Source: an uncultured Sphingomonadaceae bacterium | GTDB taxonomy: Bacteria > Pseudomonadota > Alphaproteobacteria > Sphingomonadales > Sphingomonadaceae | DNA length: 64,000 nt | Assembly: GCA_947493325.1 (NCBI GenBank) | Contig: CANLQI010000001.1 | Coordinates: 686,501 to 750,500, forward strand | Direction of reading: 5' to 3' | Shown here: in pieces, positions 56,502 through 64,000 of the stretch | How the letters are laid out: every line of letters begins with the position of its first letter | Position numbering within the stretch: the stretch's first letter is position 1 | Program-made: the position numbers and the translations under genes | The notes under the pieces: generated by a model | The model's database searches: none | What the model was told of the DNA's origin: nothing | The model's input: only the letters and a program-made list of their open reading frames with translations

Positions 56502-57602
56502 TCACAAAACCTCGTCTTCATCGAGCATCACATCGTCCAGCATCACGTCATCCAATATGCTGCCGGTGATGGTCCCCACGCGCTCTTCCACTGTGTCGAT
56601 GCTGCGTACTTCGGCAATGTGCAGCAACGCATCACCCTGATTGACGACGGGAAGCTGGCGGTGGCCAATAATGATACCGTCTATGGGCGCGGTTATATTG
56701 TGTGGGTCATCGCCCATCGCATCACTGACAATGGCGACTATATCCCCCGCCAGTACGCGGCTGCCCGATATTTTCGATGGCCTGTATATGCCGCCGCGCG
56801 GCGCGCGCAGCCAGGTCGAGCGGCTGGAACGCGCCGGATCGGTCGGCACGGCCCCCAGCCGTTTATTGATAATCATCCCCAGATGCCGCAATACGCGAAG
56901 CACGCCCGACACGCCAACCCGCACCGATATTTCATCGACACGCAATGCCTCGCCCGCTTCCAGAAGTAGCATATCCACGCCATTATCCTTGGCCACCGCG
57001 CGCATGGAGCCGGGCCGCAGCGGCGATTCGATAACCGCGGGCGCGCCAAATTCCAGCGCCAAGTCACGCAGTCCGGCATTATCCGGTTCAATACGGATCT
57101 GCGGCAGGTTATAGCGGTGCTGCGCCGCCGAATGAATGTCGATGCCGAGCGTACAGCGCGCCATTACTTCGGTCCTGAATATATAGGCGATCTGTGATGC
57201 CAGCGAACCTTTGGAACGGCCCGGAAAGGAGCGGTTCAGGTCACGCCGGTCGGGCAGATAGCGGTCATGCGCGATAAATCCGAACACATTGACCACGGGC
57301 GTAAAAATAATCGTTCCAGCGAGCCGTTTCGGATTAAGTTTGGGAAGCAGCCTGCGAATGATTTCCGTGCCGATAATCTCATCACCATGGACCGCGCCGC
57401 TTACAAATATGACGGGGCCGGGTTGTTTGCCATGCAATATACGCAGGTCCAGCGTGACCGGCGTGCCGGATGAAAATTTGCTGATGGGTAGGGCGATATC
57501 GGCGGCGCTGCCGGGCGGGATCTGCTGGCCCGCTATTTCAAAGGGATCATGCCGTGATGATTGCAGCGAATCAGGCCGGGTTTCCAGTTCTTTGTCAGTC
57601 AT
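56502..57602 (-). CDS. Succinylglutamate desuccinylase/aspartoacylase family protein
   Basis: A 366-residue M14-like zinc carboxyl hydrolase of the AstE/AspA family. The zinc ligands are in SGAVHGDEIIG (His and Glu) and DIHSAAQ (His), and DLNRSFPG is the family arginine segment. The C-terminal region has a barrel-like domain (VLAGDIVAIVSDAMG). Family members release amino acids from N-acyl-amino acids or other small substrates; those linked to rimK are thought to act on glutamate-type conjugates, which is inference. The ATG at 57602 is chosen over a GTG at 57611. Next to it, on the far side of nnrD, is rimK. Confidence 0.88.
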   Translation of the reverse strand: MTDKELETRPDSLQSSRHDPFEIAGQQIPPGSAADIALPISKFSSGTPVTLDLRILHGKQPGPVIFVSGAVHGDEIIGTEIIRRLLPKLNPKRLAGTIIFTPVVNVFGFIAHDRYLPDRRDLNRSFPGRSKGSLASQIAYIFRTEVMARCTLGIDIHSAAQHRYNLPQIRIEPDNAGLRDLALEFGAPAVIESPLRPGSMRAVAKDNGVDMLLLEAGEALRVDEISVRVGVSGVLRVLRHLGMIINKRLGAVPTDPARSSRSTWLRAPRGGIYRPSKISGSRVLAGDIVAIVSDAMGDDPHNITAPIDGIIIGHRQLPVVNQGDALLHIAEVRSIDTVEERVGTITGSILDDVMLDDVMLDEDEVL

Positions 57603-58129
57603 GCGGTGCACGCTTCCATATTGCAGGCGTTAACGCAACACGGCGCCTCTCTATTATGGTGCTGCTTTAATATGATGTCACCCCAGCGCAGGCTGGGGTC
57701 CAGATAAGCTGTCCTTATAAGGCAAGTTTACTATAACATTCCTTTATGCCCTTCATCCCTTCATCCCCTTACAGACCGTATCTCGGCTGTAAATGTATCG
57801 ACATCCCATGGTTATCTGGATTCCAGCCTTCGCTGGAATGACGAAGCGATTGCCCTCTTGAAATGATCAACGCCGCCACCTATTTCATTCTTCTGTGATT
57901 TGACGTGCCGTAATATTTTGCGTGTATCGCCAAAAAACAGGAAAAACGCACATTCCTTTGTTGACTCTGACACAGAATCGACCTAGGCGCATGCTTCATT
58001 TTCAGGAACGGCAGTCACCGTCACGCGAATTTAGCGCGGCTGGTGGGTTGCCCTTTTTGTATGTGTAGCGTTGAGATGGGCCGGAAATGCAAGTTTCCAT
58101 ATGGTCTCGTGGAGCAGGAGAAAATTTAA
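57603..58129. promoter_or_regulatory. Intergenic region: REPIN-like repeat and rpsM promoter area
   Basis: This 527-bp gap between divergent genes has no clear gene. A wide REPIN-like pair occupies 57677-57842: GTCACCCCAGC...CCAGATAA on the left, TTATCTGGATTCC...GGAATGAC on the right, about 104 bases apart. A candidate sigma-70 promoter for the ribosomal operon is TTGACT (57961-57966) with a weak TAGGCG 17 bases on. GGAG at about 58116 serves the GTG start of rpsM at 58130. No attenuator-like ribosomal-protein binding site could be recognised by eye. Confidence 0.5.
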
Positions 58130-58498
58130 GTGGCTCGTATTGCTGGGGTAAATATCCCTACAAATAAGCGTGTTATTATCGCGCTGACCTATATTCATGG
58201 TATTGGTCGTACCAAAGCGGTCGAAATTGCTGACAAGCTGAAAATCGATCATACCCGCCGTGTGCAGGACCTGAGCGATCAGGAAGTGCTGCAGATTCGT
58301 GAAACCATTGATGCTGATCATACGGTAGAAGGCGATCTTCGCCGCGACACCGCGATGAACATCAAGCGCCTTTTGGACCTGGCCTGCTATCGCGGCCTGC
58401 GTCACCGTAAAGGTCTGCCGGTTCGCGGACAGCGCACCCACACCAATGCACGTACCCGCAAGGGTAAGGCGAAACCGATTGCAGGTAAGAAGAAATAA
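58130..58498 (+). CDS. rpsM: 30S ribosomal protein S13
   Basis: A 122-residue small-subunit protein at the head of the 30S, contacting the 50S in bridge B1. The start [21 protein letters not shown] and the basic end KPIAGKKK are standard. It starts with GTG, with GGAG about 10 bases upstream. It heads the rpsM-rpsK-rpoA-rplQ group; secY and adk, usually just upstream in related bacteria, are not here. A CCGG-stem hairpin (58506-58522) lies in the gap before rpsK. Confidence 0.98.
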   Translation: MARIAGVNIPTNKRVIIALTYIHGIGRTKAVEIADKLKIDHTRRVQDLSDQEVLQIRETIDADHTVEGDLRRDTAMNIKRLLDLACYRGLRHRKGLPVRGQRTHTNARTRKGKAKPIAGKKK

Positions 58499-58503
58499 GC
58501 CGC

Positions 58504-58526
58504 TTGCCGGGGTTTCTCCGGCGGCA
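58504..58526 (+). other. Hairpin between rpsM and rpsK
   Basis: GCCGG (58506-58510) pairs with CCGGC (58518-58522) around a 7-base loop, extended by two G-T wobbles. It has no T-run, so it is more likely an mRNA processing or stability element than a terminator. Confidence 0.4.
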
Positions 58527-58576
58527 GTTTCATTCTTTGGCAATCTTTTCAGATTTAAAGTCAGGAAGCAGATAAT

Positions 58577-58966
58577 ATGGCACGCGAACCGCAGCGTATC
58601 CGTAAGAAGGAACGCAAAAACATATCATCTGGCGTCGCGCACGTGAACGCCAGTTTCAACAACACCATGGTGACAATCACCGACGCGCAGGGCAATGCGA
58701 TCAGCTGGTCTTCGGCTGGCATGATGGGCTTTAAGGGCTCGCGCAAATCCACGCCTTATGCGGCGCAGCTTACCGCCGAAGATGCGGGCAAGAAAGCACA
58801 GGAACACGGTGTGCGTACTTTGGAAGTTGAAGTGAAGGGTCCGGGCTCAGGTCGTGAATCGGCTCTGCGCGCTTTGCAGGCGGTGGGTTTCACCATCACC
58901 TCGATCCGCGATGTGACATCCATTCCGCATAATGGTGTCCGTCCTTCAAAACGCCGCCGGGTATAA
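58577..58966 (+). CDS. rpsK: 30S ribosomal protein S11
   Basis: A 129-residue protein of the 30S platform. The segments [29 protein letters not shown] and the closing [13 protein letters not shown] are diagnostic. It lies 78 bases after rpsM and 110 before rpoA on the same strand, all expected in one transcript. Confidence 0.98.
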   Translation: MAREPQRIRKKERKNISSGVAHVNASFNNTMVTITDAQGNAISWSSAGMMGFKGSRKSTPYAAQLTAEDAGKKAQEHGVRTLEVEVKGPGSGRESALRALQAVGFTITSIRDVTSIPHNGVRPSKRRRV

Positions 58967-59076
58967 CTATCTACTGCGTTTAAGCGGGCGGCCATGCCGT
59001 CCAAGTTTCTTATCAGGCCGGAATTTCATGCGAACGCACGCATCAGAAATTCCCGCCACATCATTAGGGGAAGTCC

Positions 59077-60129
59077 ATGACTGTCAATATCAAGAACTGG
59101 CAGGAATTGAAAAAGCCAAACGGCCTAGAAATGAAGGCTGGCGGCGATCCCAAGCGGAAAGCAACCTTTGTGGCCGAACCACTCGAGCGTGGATTCGGCC
59201 TTACGCTTGGTAATGCCCTGCGCCGGGTTCTGCTGTCTTCATTGCAAGGCGCGGCGATTACATCGATCAAAATCGAAAATGTTCTGCATGAATTTTCGTC
59301 ACTTGCCGGTGTACGCGAAGATGTCACCGACATGGTGTTGAACATCAAACAGATTTCCATCGCGATGGAAGGTGAAGGCTCAAAACGCCTGCAGCTTTCC
59401 GCGACCGGGCCTGCGACTGTGACTGCAGGCGATATTGCCGTGTCCGGCGATATTGAAATCCTGAATCCTGATCTGGTTATCTGCCACCTTGACGAAGGTG
59501 CAACGCTGAACATGGAACTGACTGCCGATACCGGCAAAGGTTACGCGCCCGCCGTTGCCAACCGTCCGGCAGATGCGCCGATCGGCCTTATCCCGGTGGA
59601 TTCGCTTTACTCACCCATCGCGCAGGTCTCTTATAAAGTGGACAAGACGCGTGTTGGTCAGGAGCTTGATTTTGACAAGCTGGCACTCACCATCGAAACC
59701 GATGGTACCGTAACACCCGAAGACGCGATTGCCTATGCCGCGCGCATTCTTCAGGACCAGTTGCAGCTGTTCGTGCATTTCGAAGAGTCACTGGCGGCCG
59801 CCAATCAGGCCGGCGCTGCACAGCAGAGCCAAGAAGAAAGCGACGCGAACCAGCTCAACCGCTATCTGCTCAAGAAAGTGGACGAACTGGAACTGTCGGT
59901 ACGTTCTGCCAACTGTCTCAAAAACGACAACATCATCTACATCGGCGATCTGGTTCAGAAAACCGAAGCAGAGATGCTGCGCACACCAAACTTTGGCCGC
60001 AAGTCGCTGAACGAGATCAAGGAAGTATTGTCCAGCATGGGGCTACGCCTCGGCATGGACATTCCCGGCTGGCCACCTGAAAATATTGAGGAAATGGCCA
60101 AAAAGCTTGAGCAGGAGCTGCTGGGTTAA
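59077..60129 (+). CDS. rpoA: DNA-directed RNA polymerase subunit alpha
   Basis: A 350-residue subunit that starts RNA polymerase assembly as a dimer. The N-terminal domain includes [22 protein letters not shown] flexible linker ([13 protein letters not shown]) leads to the C-terminal domain, which binds upstream promoter DNA and activators ([13 protein letters not shown] and [15 protein letters not shown]). Length is slightly above the E. coli protein, as in other alphaproteobacteria. A REPIN-like pair occupies the gap to rplQ. Confidence 0.98.
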   Translation: MTVNIKNWQELKKPNGLEMKAGGDPKRKATFVAEPLERGFGLTLGNALRRVLLSSLQGAAITSIKIENVLHEFSSLAGVREDVTDMVLNIKQISIAMEGEGSKRLQLSATGPATVTAGDIAVSGDIEILNPDLVICHLDEGATLNMELTADTGKGYAPAVANRPADAPIGLIPVDSLYSPIAQVSYKVDKTRVGQELDFDKLALTIETDGTVTPEDAIAYAARILQDQLQLFVHFEESLAAANQAGAAQQSQEESDANQLNRYLLKKVDELELSVRSANCLKNDNIIYIGDLVQKTEAEMLRTPNFGRKSLNEIKEVLSSMGLRLGMDIPGWPPENIEEMAKKLEQELLG

Positions 60130-60136
60130 ATAGACA

Positions 60137-60201
60137 GTACCCCGGCGAAGGCCGGGGTTCAGACTTATTTGTTAACTGGACTCCGGCCTTCGCCGGAGTA
60201 C
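60137..60201. repeat. REPIN-like inverted pair inside the rpoA-rplQ gap
   Basis: Two palindromes face each other: GTACCCCGGC-GAAG-GCCGGGG with tail TTCAG (60137-60162), and CTGGACTCCGGC-CTTC-GCCGGAGTAC (60176-60201). In RNA each can fold alone or both can fold into one long hairpin. It sits in an operon that must be read through to rplQ. Confidence 0.75.
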
Positions 60202-60283
60202 ATCAGGGAAATGGGCTGACCCTTAAAACAGCCTGATTTGGACTACCTGATACGGGTCCCTAACGAACGAAGAAGGAAATACC

Positions 60284-60709
60284 ATGCGTCATAGAATGAA
60301 GGGCCGCCGGATGCAGCGGACCAGCTCACATCGTCAGGCTCTGATGAAGAACATGATGGCTGCGCTGATCAAGCATGAGCAGATCAAGACGACTCTGCCC
60401 AAGGCAAAGGAAATGCGCCCGCATATCGAAAAACTGGTGACACTCGCGAAAAAAGGTGGCCTGTCCAATCGCCGTCTCGCCATGTCCCGTTTGATGGACG
60501 AAACACAGCTTAAGAAACTGTTTGATGTTCTGGCGGAACGCTATGCGGATCGCAGCGGCGGTTACACCCGCATCATTAAAGCCGGCATCCGCGCTTCGGA
60601 CGCGGCGCCCATGGCGATCATCGAATTTGTCGAACGCGACGAAGATGCCAAAGGCCAGGACAGTGGCCCGGTCCAGAGCTTCGACGAAGAAGAATTCGCC
60701 GACGCTTAA
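60284..60709 (+). CDS. rplQ: 50S ribosomal protein L17
   Basis: A 141-residue large-subunit protein near the exit tunnel. The start [20 protein letters not shown] and [16 protein letters not shown] are standard. The C-terminal about 20 residues are acidic, an extension common in alphaproteobacteria. GAAGGA lies just before the ATG. It closes the S13-S11-alpha-L17 operon; a strong terminator follows. Confidence 0.98.
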   Translation: MRHRMKGRRMQRTSSHRQALMKNMMAALIKHEQIKTTLPKAKEMRPHIEKLVTLAKKGGLSNRRLAMSRLMDETQLKKLFDVLAERYADRSGGYTRIIKAGIRASDAAPMAIIEFVERDEDAKGQDSGPVQSFDEEEFADA

Positions 60710-60731
60710 GCCATATCAATTGTCACATCTC

Positions 60732-60770
60732 AAAGGTTGCGGGAGGTTATTTCTCGCAACCTTTTTCTTT
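60732..60770 (+). terminator. Strong intrinsic terminator after rplQ
   Basis: A perfect 10-bp stem AAAGGTTGCG (60732-60741) pairs with CGCAACCTTT (60755-60764) around a 13-base loop and runs into TTTTTCTTT. It lies 22 bases after the rplQ stop. Confidence 0.88.
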
Positions 60771-60859
60771 GTCCGTGCCTTATTCCTGCGCCGCTTGCCA
60801 AAAGCGCCATGCATGCTAGTTTGCGCATATCGAAACATAATTGCTGAAAGGCACAATTC

Positions 60860-63052
60860 ATGCGCACCTCGACACTCGCCCTATTGCTCGGAACCATATC
60901 CATGACAGCCACTGCCCCCGCTCTTGCCAAACACCATGAAGAGGCGAAAGCAAATCTGACCTATCCCGAAACGGAAACAGTCGATGTGGTCGACCCGCAA
61001 TTCGGTGTGGATGTGAAGGATCCGTATCGCTGGCTGGAAGATGACGTGCGCGTCAACCCGAAAGTCGCGGACTGGGTCAAGGCGCAGAACGAAGTGACCG
61101 ATAGCTATCTGGAAACACTGCCGGGCCGTGAGGCATTGGCGAACCGGATGAAGGAATTGTTCGACTATGAACGCTTTGGATTGCCCCGGGCGCGCGGGGA
61201 CAGCTATTTCTATACCCGCAATGATGGCCTGCAAAACCAGTCGGTTCTTTATGTGCGCGAAGGTCTGGACGGTGAAGGACGCGTTTTGATCGATCCAAAT
61301 GAATGGGCCGCCGATGGCGCGACTGCGCTGGCGGGATGGACGCCGTCCGACGATGGTTCCAAACTGCTCTATGCCATTCAGGATGGCGGCTCGGACTGGC
61401 GCACCGTCAAGGTGCTCGATGTCGCCACCGGCAAAGTCATGGATGACACGGTTGAGTGGATGAAATTTTCGGGGCTGAGCTGGATCGGCAATGACGCGTT
61501 TTTATATTCGCGCTTTCCCGAGCCAGAGGAAGGCGCGGAATTCCAGTCGCTGAACAAGAACCATGCCGTCTATTACCACAAACTCGGCACGCCGCAGTCA
61601 GAAGACGTGCAGGTTTTCGCAACGCCCGATAACCCAAAGCTCAACAATTTTGCGCAGGTGACATCGAATAATAAATGGGTAGTCGTGACATCCTCTTCCG
61701 GCACTGACGATAAATATGAAATCACGTTGATGAATATAGGCGCGGGCAAATGGACGCCGCGCAAGTTGATCACCGGTTTCGACAATGCCTGGAACCTGAT
61801 CGACGGGATTGGCGACACACTCTATTTTTCAACGGACAAGGACGCACCGCGCCAGCGTATCGTGAAATTCGACATGAGCGCCGCCGACCCGCAGCCGGTG
61901 GAAATCGTGGCCCAGCGCGAAGCGACATTGTCTGGCGCCTCGATCGTCGGTGACAAGCTGATCGTCACCTATATGGAGGATGCCAAATCGCTTGCGGAAA
62001 TGATGACACTGGACGGCGCAAAAGTAGGCGAGATTGCGCTAAATGGGATTGGCACGGCGGGCGGCTTTGGCGGCAAGCCGGGCAATAGCGAGACATTCTA
62101 TGCGTTCACCAACTTTACACAGCCCGGTGCGGTTTACCGGCTCGACACAGATACGGGGGAAAGCACGCCATTTGCGCTGCCGAAACTGGCATTTGACCCG
62201 GATGACTATGTGACGACACAGAAATTCTACCCTTCCAAAGATGGCACGAAAATCCCGATGTTCATCGTGCACCGTAAGGATGTGGATTTGAGTGAAGGCG
62301 CGCCGACACTGCTTTATGGCTATGGTGGCTTCAATATCTCACTGACGCCGAGCTTTTCATCCACACGTATGGCATGGATCGATGCAGGCGGCGTTTATGC
62401 GATGGCCAACCTGCGCGGCGGCGGGGAATATGGCAAGGAATGGCATGATGCCGGCCGCCTTCAGAATAAACAGAATGTGTTCGACGATTTTGTGGCGGCG
62501 GCGGAATATCTGATTGCCGAAGGTATCAGCGCCAAGGGCAAGATAGCCATTGAAGGCCGTTCCAATGGCGGGCTTTTGGTGGGGGCAGCGGTTAACCAGC
62601 GCCCCGACCTGTTCGCCGCGGGCCATGCGGCGGTGGGCGTGATGGATATGCTGCGTTTCGACCGATTTACGGCGGGGCGGTACTGGGTCGATGATTATGG
62701 CTATCCGAATAGAGAGCAGGATTTCAAGAAGCTGCTGAGCTATTCGCCCTATCACAATATCCGTTCCGGGGTGGAATATCCGGCGGTGATCGTGTCGACT
62801 GCCGATACCGATGACCGCGTGGTGCCCGGCCACAGCTTCAAATATACCGCCGCGCTGCAGGCGGCGGATACAGGCGCCAAACCCAAAATCATCCGCATCG
62901 AAACCCGCGCCGGCCATGGCAGCGGCAAGCCGACGGACAAGCTGATCGAGGAATACAGCGATATTTACGCCTTCCTCGCCAAATGGACAGGGCTGAAGAT
63001 TGAGGATACGCAGGAACCTGAATTGACCCGTGAGGATATGCAGGGGGATTGA
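60860..63052 (+). CDS. Prolyl oligopeptidase family serine peptidase (S9)
   Basis: A 730-residue exported peptidase. A signal peptide ends near APALAKH (about residue 24). The seven-bladed propeller domain fills the middle (about residues 100-450), and the alpha/beta hydrolase domain carries the catalytic Ser568 in GRSNGGLLVGAA, with aspartate in TADTDDRVV and histidine in RAGHGSGK. YGYGGFNISLTPSFS and ANLRGGGEYGKEWH are family marks. It cuts short peptides after proline in the periplasm. It stands after the rplQ terminator with its own start region. Confidence 0.95.
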   Translation: MRTSTLALLLGTISMTATAPALAKHHEEAKANLTYPETETVDVVDPQFGVDVKDPYRWLEDDVRVNPKVADWVKAQNEVTDSYLETLPGREALANRMKELFDYERFGLPRARGDSYFYTRNDGLQNQSVLYVREGLDGEGRVLIDPNEWAADGATALAGWTPSDDGSKLLYAIQDGGSDWRTVKVLDVATGKVMDDTVEWMKFSGLSWIGNDAFLYSRFPEPEEGAEFQSLNKNHAVYYHKLGTPQSEDVQVFATPDNPKLNNFAQVTSNNKWVVVTSSSGTDDKYEITLMNIGAGKWTPRKLITGFDNAWNLIDGIGDTLYFSTDKDAPRQRIVKFDMSAADPQPVEIVAQREATLSGASIVGDKLIVTYMEDAKSLAEMMTLDGAKVGEIALNGIGTAGGFGGKPGNSETFYAFTNFTQPGAVYRLDTDTGESTPFALPKLAFDPDDYVTTQKFYPSKDGTKIPMFIVHRKDVDLSEGAPTLLYGYGGFNISLTPSFSSTRMAWIDAGGVYAMANLRGGGEYGKEWHDAGRLQNKQNVFDDFVAAAEYLIAEGISAKGKIAIEGRSNGGLLVGAAVNQRPDLFAAGHAAVGVMDMLRFDRFTAGRYWVDDYGYPNREQDFKKLLSYSPYHNIRSGVEYPAVIVSTADTDDRVVPGHSFKYTAALQAADTGAKPKIIRIETRAGHGSGKPTDKLIEEYSDIYAFLAKWTGLKIEDTQEPELTREDMQGD

Positions 63053-63434
63053 CGAAAGCACCTGCTCAGCAAACTATCTGTACCCCGGCCCCTTGACTGC
63101 CTGCCTGCGGCAGGCGCTCAGGACAAACTCAAACTATGCCTGAGGCCGGGGTCTATCGCAGAGTGAAATGCTGCTGTGCTGTAGATAAATTCATCAAGTC
63201 ACACGGCAATCGGTACTGCACAGTGTTACACTGGATTCCGGCCTGCGCCGGAATGTAAAGATTGTGATCCGGGCGGTCGTCTATGCAATTTATGAATCTG
63301 AAATATTCATAAAAATTGCTGTTTTTATGAACAAAGCCTGTCATGCGAGTTCAGTCATCGCTCAATACGAATCATCTATAAGGTCCTTGCACGCTCGGAA
63401 ATGGTTCTGGGCAGCAACTGAAAGGACAAGCGTA
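63053..63434. repeat. Intergenic region with the inverted 74-bp repeat copy and a further palindrome
   Basis: This 382-bp gap holds the second 74-bp repeat at 63080-63153, reverse-oriented relative to 55527-55600 and differing at 6 positions. A single palindrome, CTGGATTCCGGCCTGCGCCGG (63231 onward, ending near 63257), follows. The rest is the upstream region of the small secreted protein, where AAGGA lies 8-9 bases before its ATG. No gene is seen. Confidence 0.7.
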
Positions 63435-63971
63435 ATGACAAAGCTCAAACAAGCACTGATCGGAACCGCTGCCGCTGCTGCGATGGCTGTTTCCGCAACT
63501 CCTGCGACCGCAAAGGATCGCTATAATGATGATAAAATCGATGCAGGCGAAGTGATTGCCGGCGCACTGATTATCGGCGGTATTGCCGCGATTGCCAATG
63601 CCGCGAGCAAGAAAGATCGCTACCGTGATTATCGCGATTACCGTTATAACCGCGGTGACCGTTATTATCGCGGCGACAGATACCGCGGTGATTACAACTA
63701 TGACCGTGCGGGGTATCGTAACGATTACCGGCGTGTCGGTCCGCGCCGCGCCGTGAACAAATGTATCCGCGCTGTGGAGCGCCGCCTGGGCAAACGCCGG
63801 GCAGATGTAACGCGGATCCGCGATATCGACCGGACACGCTATGGCTACCGCGTTAAAGGCAATGTGATATTGCAGACGCGCTACGACACGGACCGCGGCA
63901 AGTTTACGTGCCGCACGGATGGACGCGGACGTCCCGAGATTCGCTTCAAAGGTCTGAACCGTGGCTGGTAA
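63435..63971 (+). CDS. Secreted Arg/Tyr-rich protein of unknown function
   Basis: A 178-residue protein with a clear signal peptide (cleavage near TPATAKD, about residue 26). A short hydrophobic stretch (GEVIAGALIIGGIAAIANAA) is followed by about 60 residues made almost only of Arg, Asp, Tyr and Gly, with RYRD/RYYRGDRYRGD-like imperfect repeats. The C-terminal 75 residues look folded (VNKCIRAVERRLGKRRADV, then RFKGLNRGW) and hold two cysteines that could pair. I do not recognise a named family. The start at 63435 has AAGGA upstream; the frame is open further but lacks a signal peptide there. Confidence 0.8.
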   Translation: MTKLKQALIGTAAAAAMAVSATPATAKDRYNDDKIDAGEVIAGALIIGGIAAIANAASKKDRYRDYRDYRYNRGDRYYRGDRYRGDYNYDRAGYRNDYRRVGPRRAVNKCIRAVERRLGKRRADVTRIRDIDRTRYGYRVKGNVILQTRYDTDRGKFTCRTDGRGRPEIRFKGLNRGW

Positions 63972-64000
63972 AACGGTGTGTATGTAAACATATGTAAAGA

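Noticed and set aside
1-64000. CRISPR array, prophage, insertion sequence or genomic island
   Set aside because: No regularly spaced direct repeats with unique spacers, no transposase, integrase or phage structural gene, and no abrupt change in gene style along the window.
1-64000. tRNA, rRNA, tmRNA, SRP RNA or RNase P RNA genes
   Set aside because: Intergenic gaps were read for conserved cloverleaf, CCA-end and core motifs; none was convincing by eye. A covariance-model scan would be decisive.

Overview
The window reads as a continuous stretch of chromosome from an alphaproteobacterium of the order Sphingomonadales; the genus cannot be fixed from the sequence alone. The evidence is the gene content and style: a large TonB-dependent receptor beside a flavin monooxygenase, a CckA-type hybrid kinase with a single-domain receiver, a DksA with a degenerate zinc finger, an S13-S11-RpoA-L17 block, and an alphaproteobacterial GTTC-N7-GTTC LexA box in front of recA. 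Coding density is high and both strands are used. I see no rRNA, tRNA, prophage, insertion sequence, plasmid or CRISPR signal, and no segment whose codon use stands out as foreign.

Layout. 1-9.1 kb: a truncated MFS drug exporter, a DUF427 protein, a sodium symporter, a periplasmic phosphodiesterase, a Bcr/CflA exporter, a membrane-anchored EEP hydrolase, panB and a class III CoA-transferase. 9.1-15.7 kb: PilZ protein, dksA, serS, an NlpD-like lipoprotein, a K+ channel, DUF1761 and rimO. 15.8-23.7 kb: TonB receptor, Baeyer-Villiger-like monooxygenase, M17 aminopeptidase, NlpC/P60 hydrolase and argC. 23.7-30.9 kb: glutaryl-CoA dehydrogenase, cysQ, gloB, an LplT-like transporter, pgsA, oxyR and rnd. 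30.9-38.8 kb: aspS, ppk2, greB, slt, dapA, smpB, DUF2062. 38.9-49.8 kb: cckA plus receiver, recA, a PEGA-like lipoprotein, alaS, a Kef-type antiporter and icd. 50-57.6 kb: psd-pssA-SRPBCC, gdhA, a RimB-like protease with rimK, then nnrD and an aspartoacylase-like gene on the other strand. 58-64 kb: rpsM-rpsK-rpoA-rplQ, a prolyl oligopeptidase and a small secreted Arg/Tyr-rich protein.

Themes. The genes are mostly housekeeping: translation (serS, aspS, alaS, rimO, smpB, ribosomal proteins), transcription control (dksA, greB, rpoA, oxyR, cckA), lipid head-group synthesis (pgsA, psd, pssA), cell wall turnover (slt, nlpD, C40 hydrolase) and central nitrogen and carbon metabolism (gdhA, icd, argC, dapA, panB).

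The non-coding DNA holds the most unusual content. First, a roughly 270-bp element between slt and greB consists of two diverged, head-to-head copies of a unit whose two hairpins differ in sequence but keep their pairing. Second, many intergenic gaps carry short palindromes, usually as inverted pairs (REPIN-like), including one inside the rpoA-rplQ operon, and a 74-bp repeat present as two inverted copies 7.5 kb apart around the ribosomal block.
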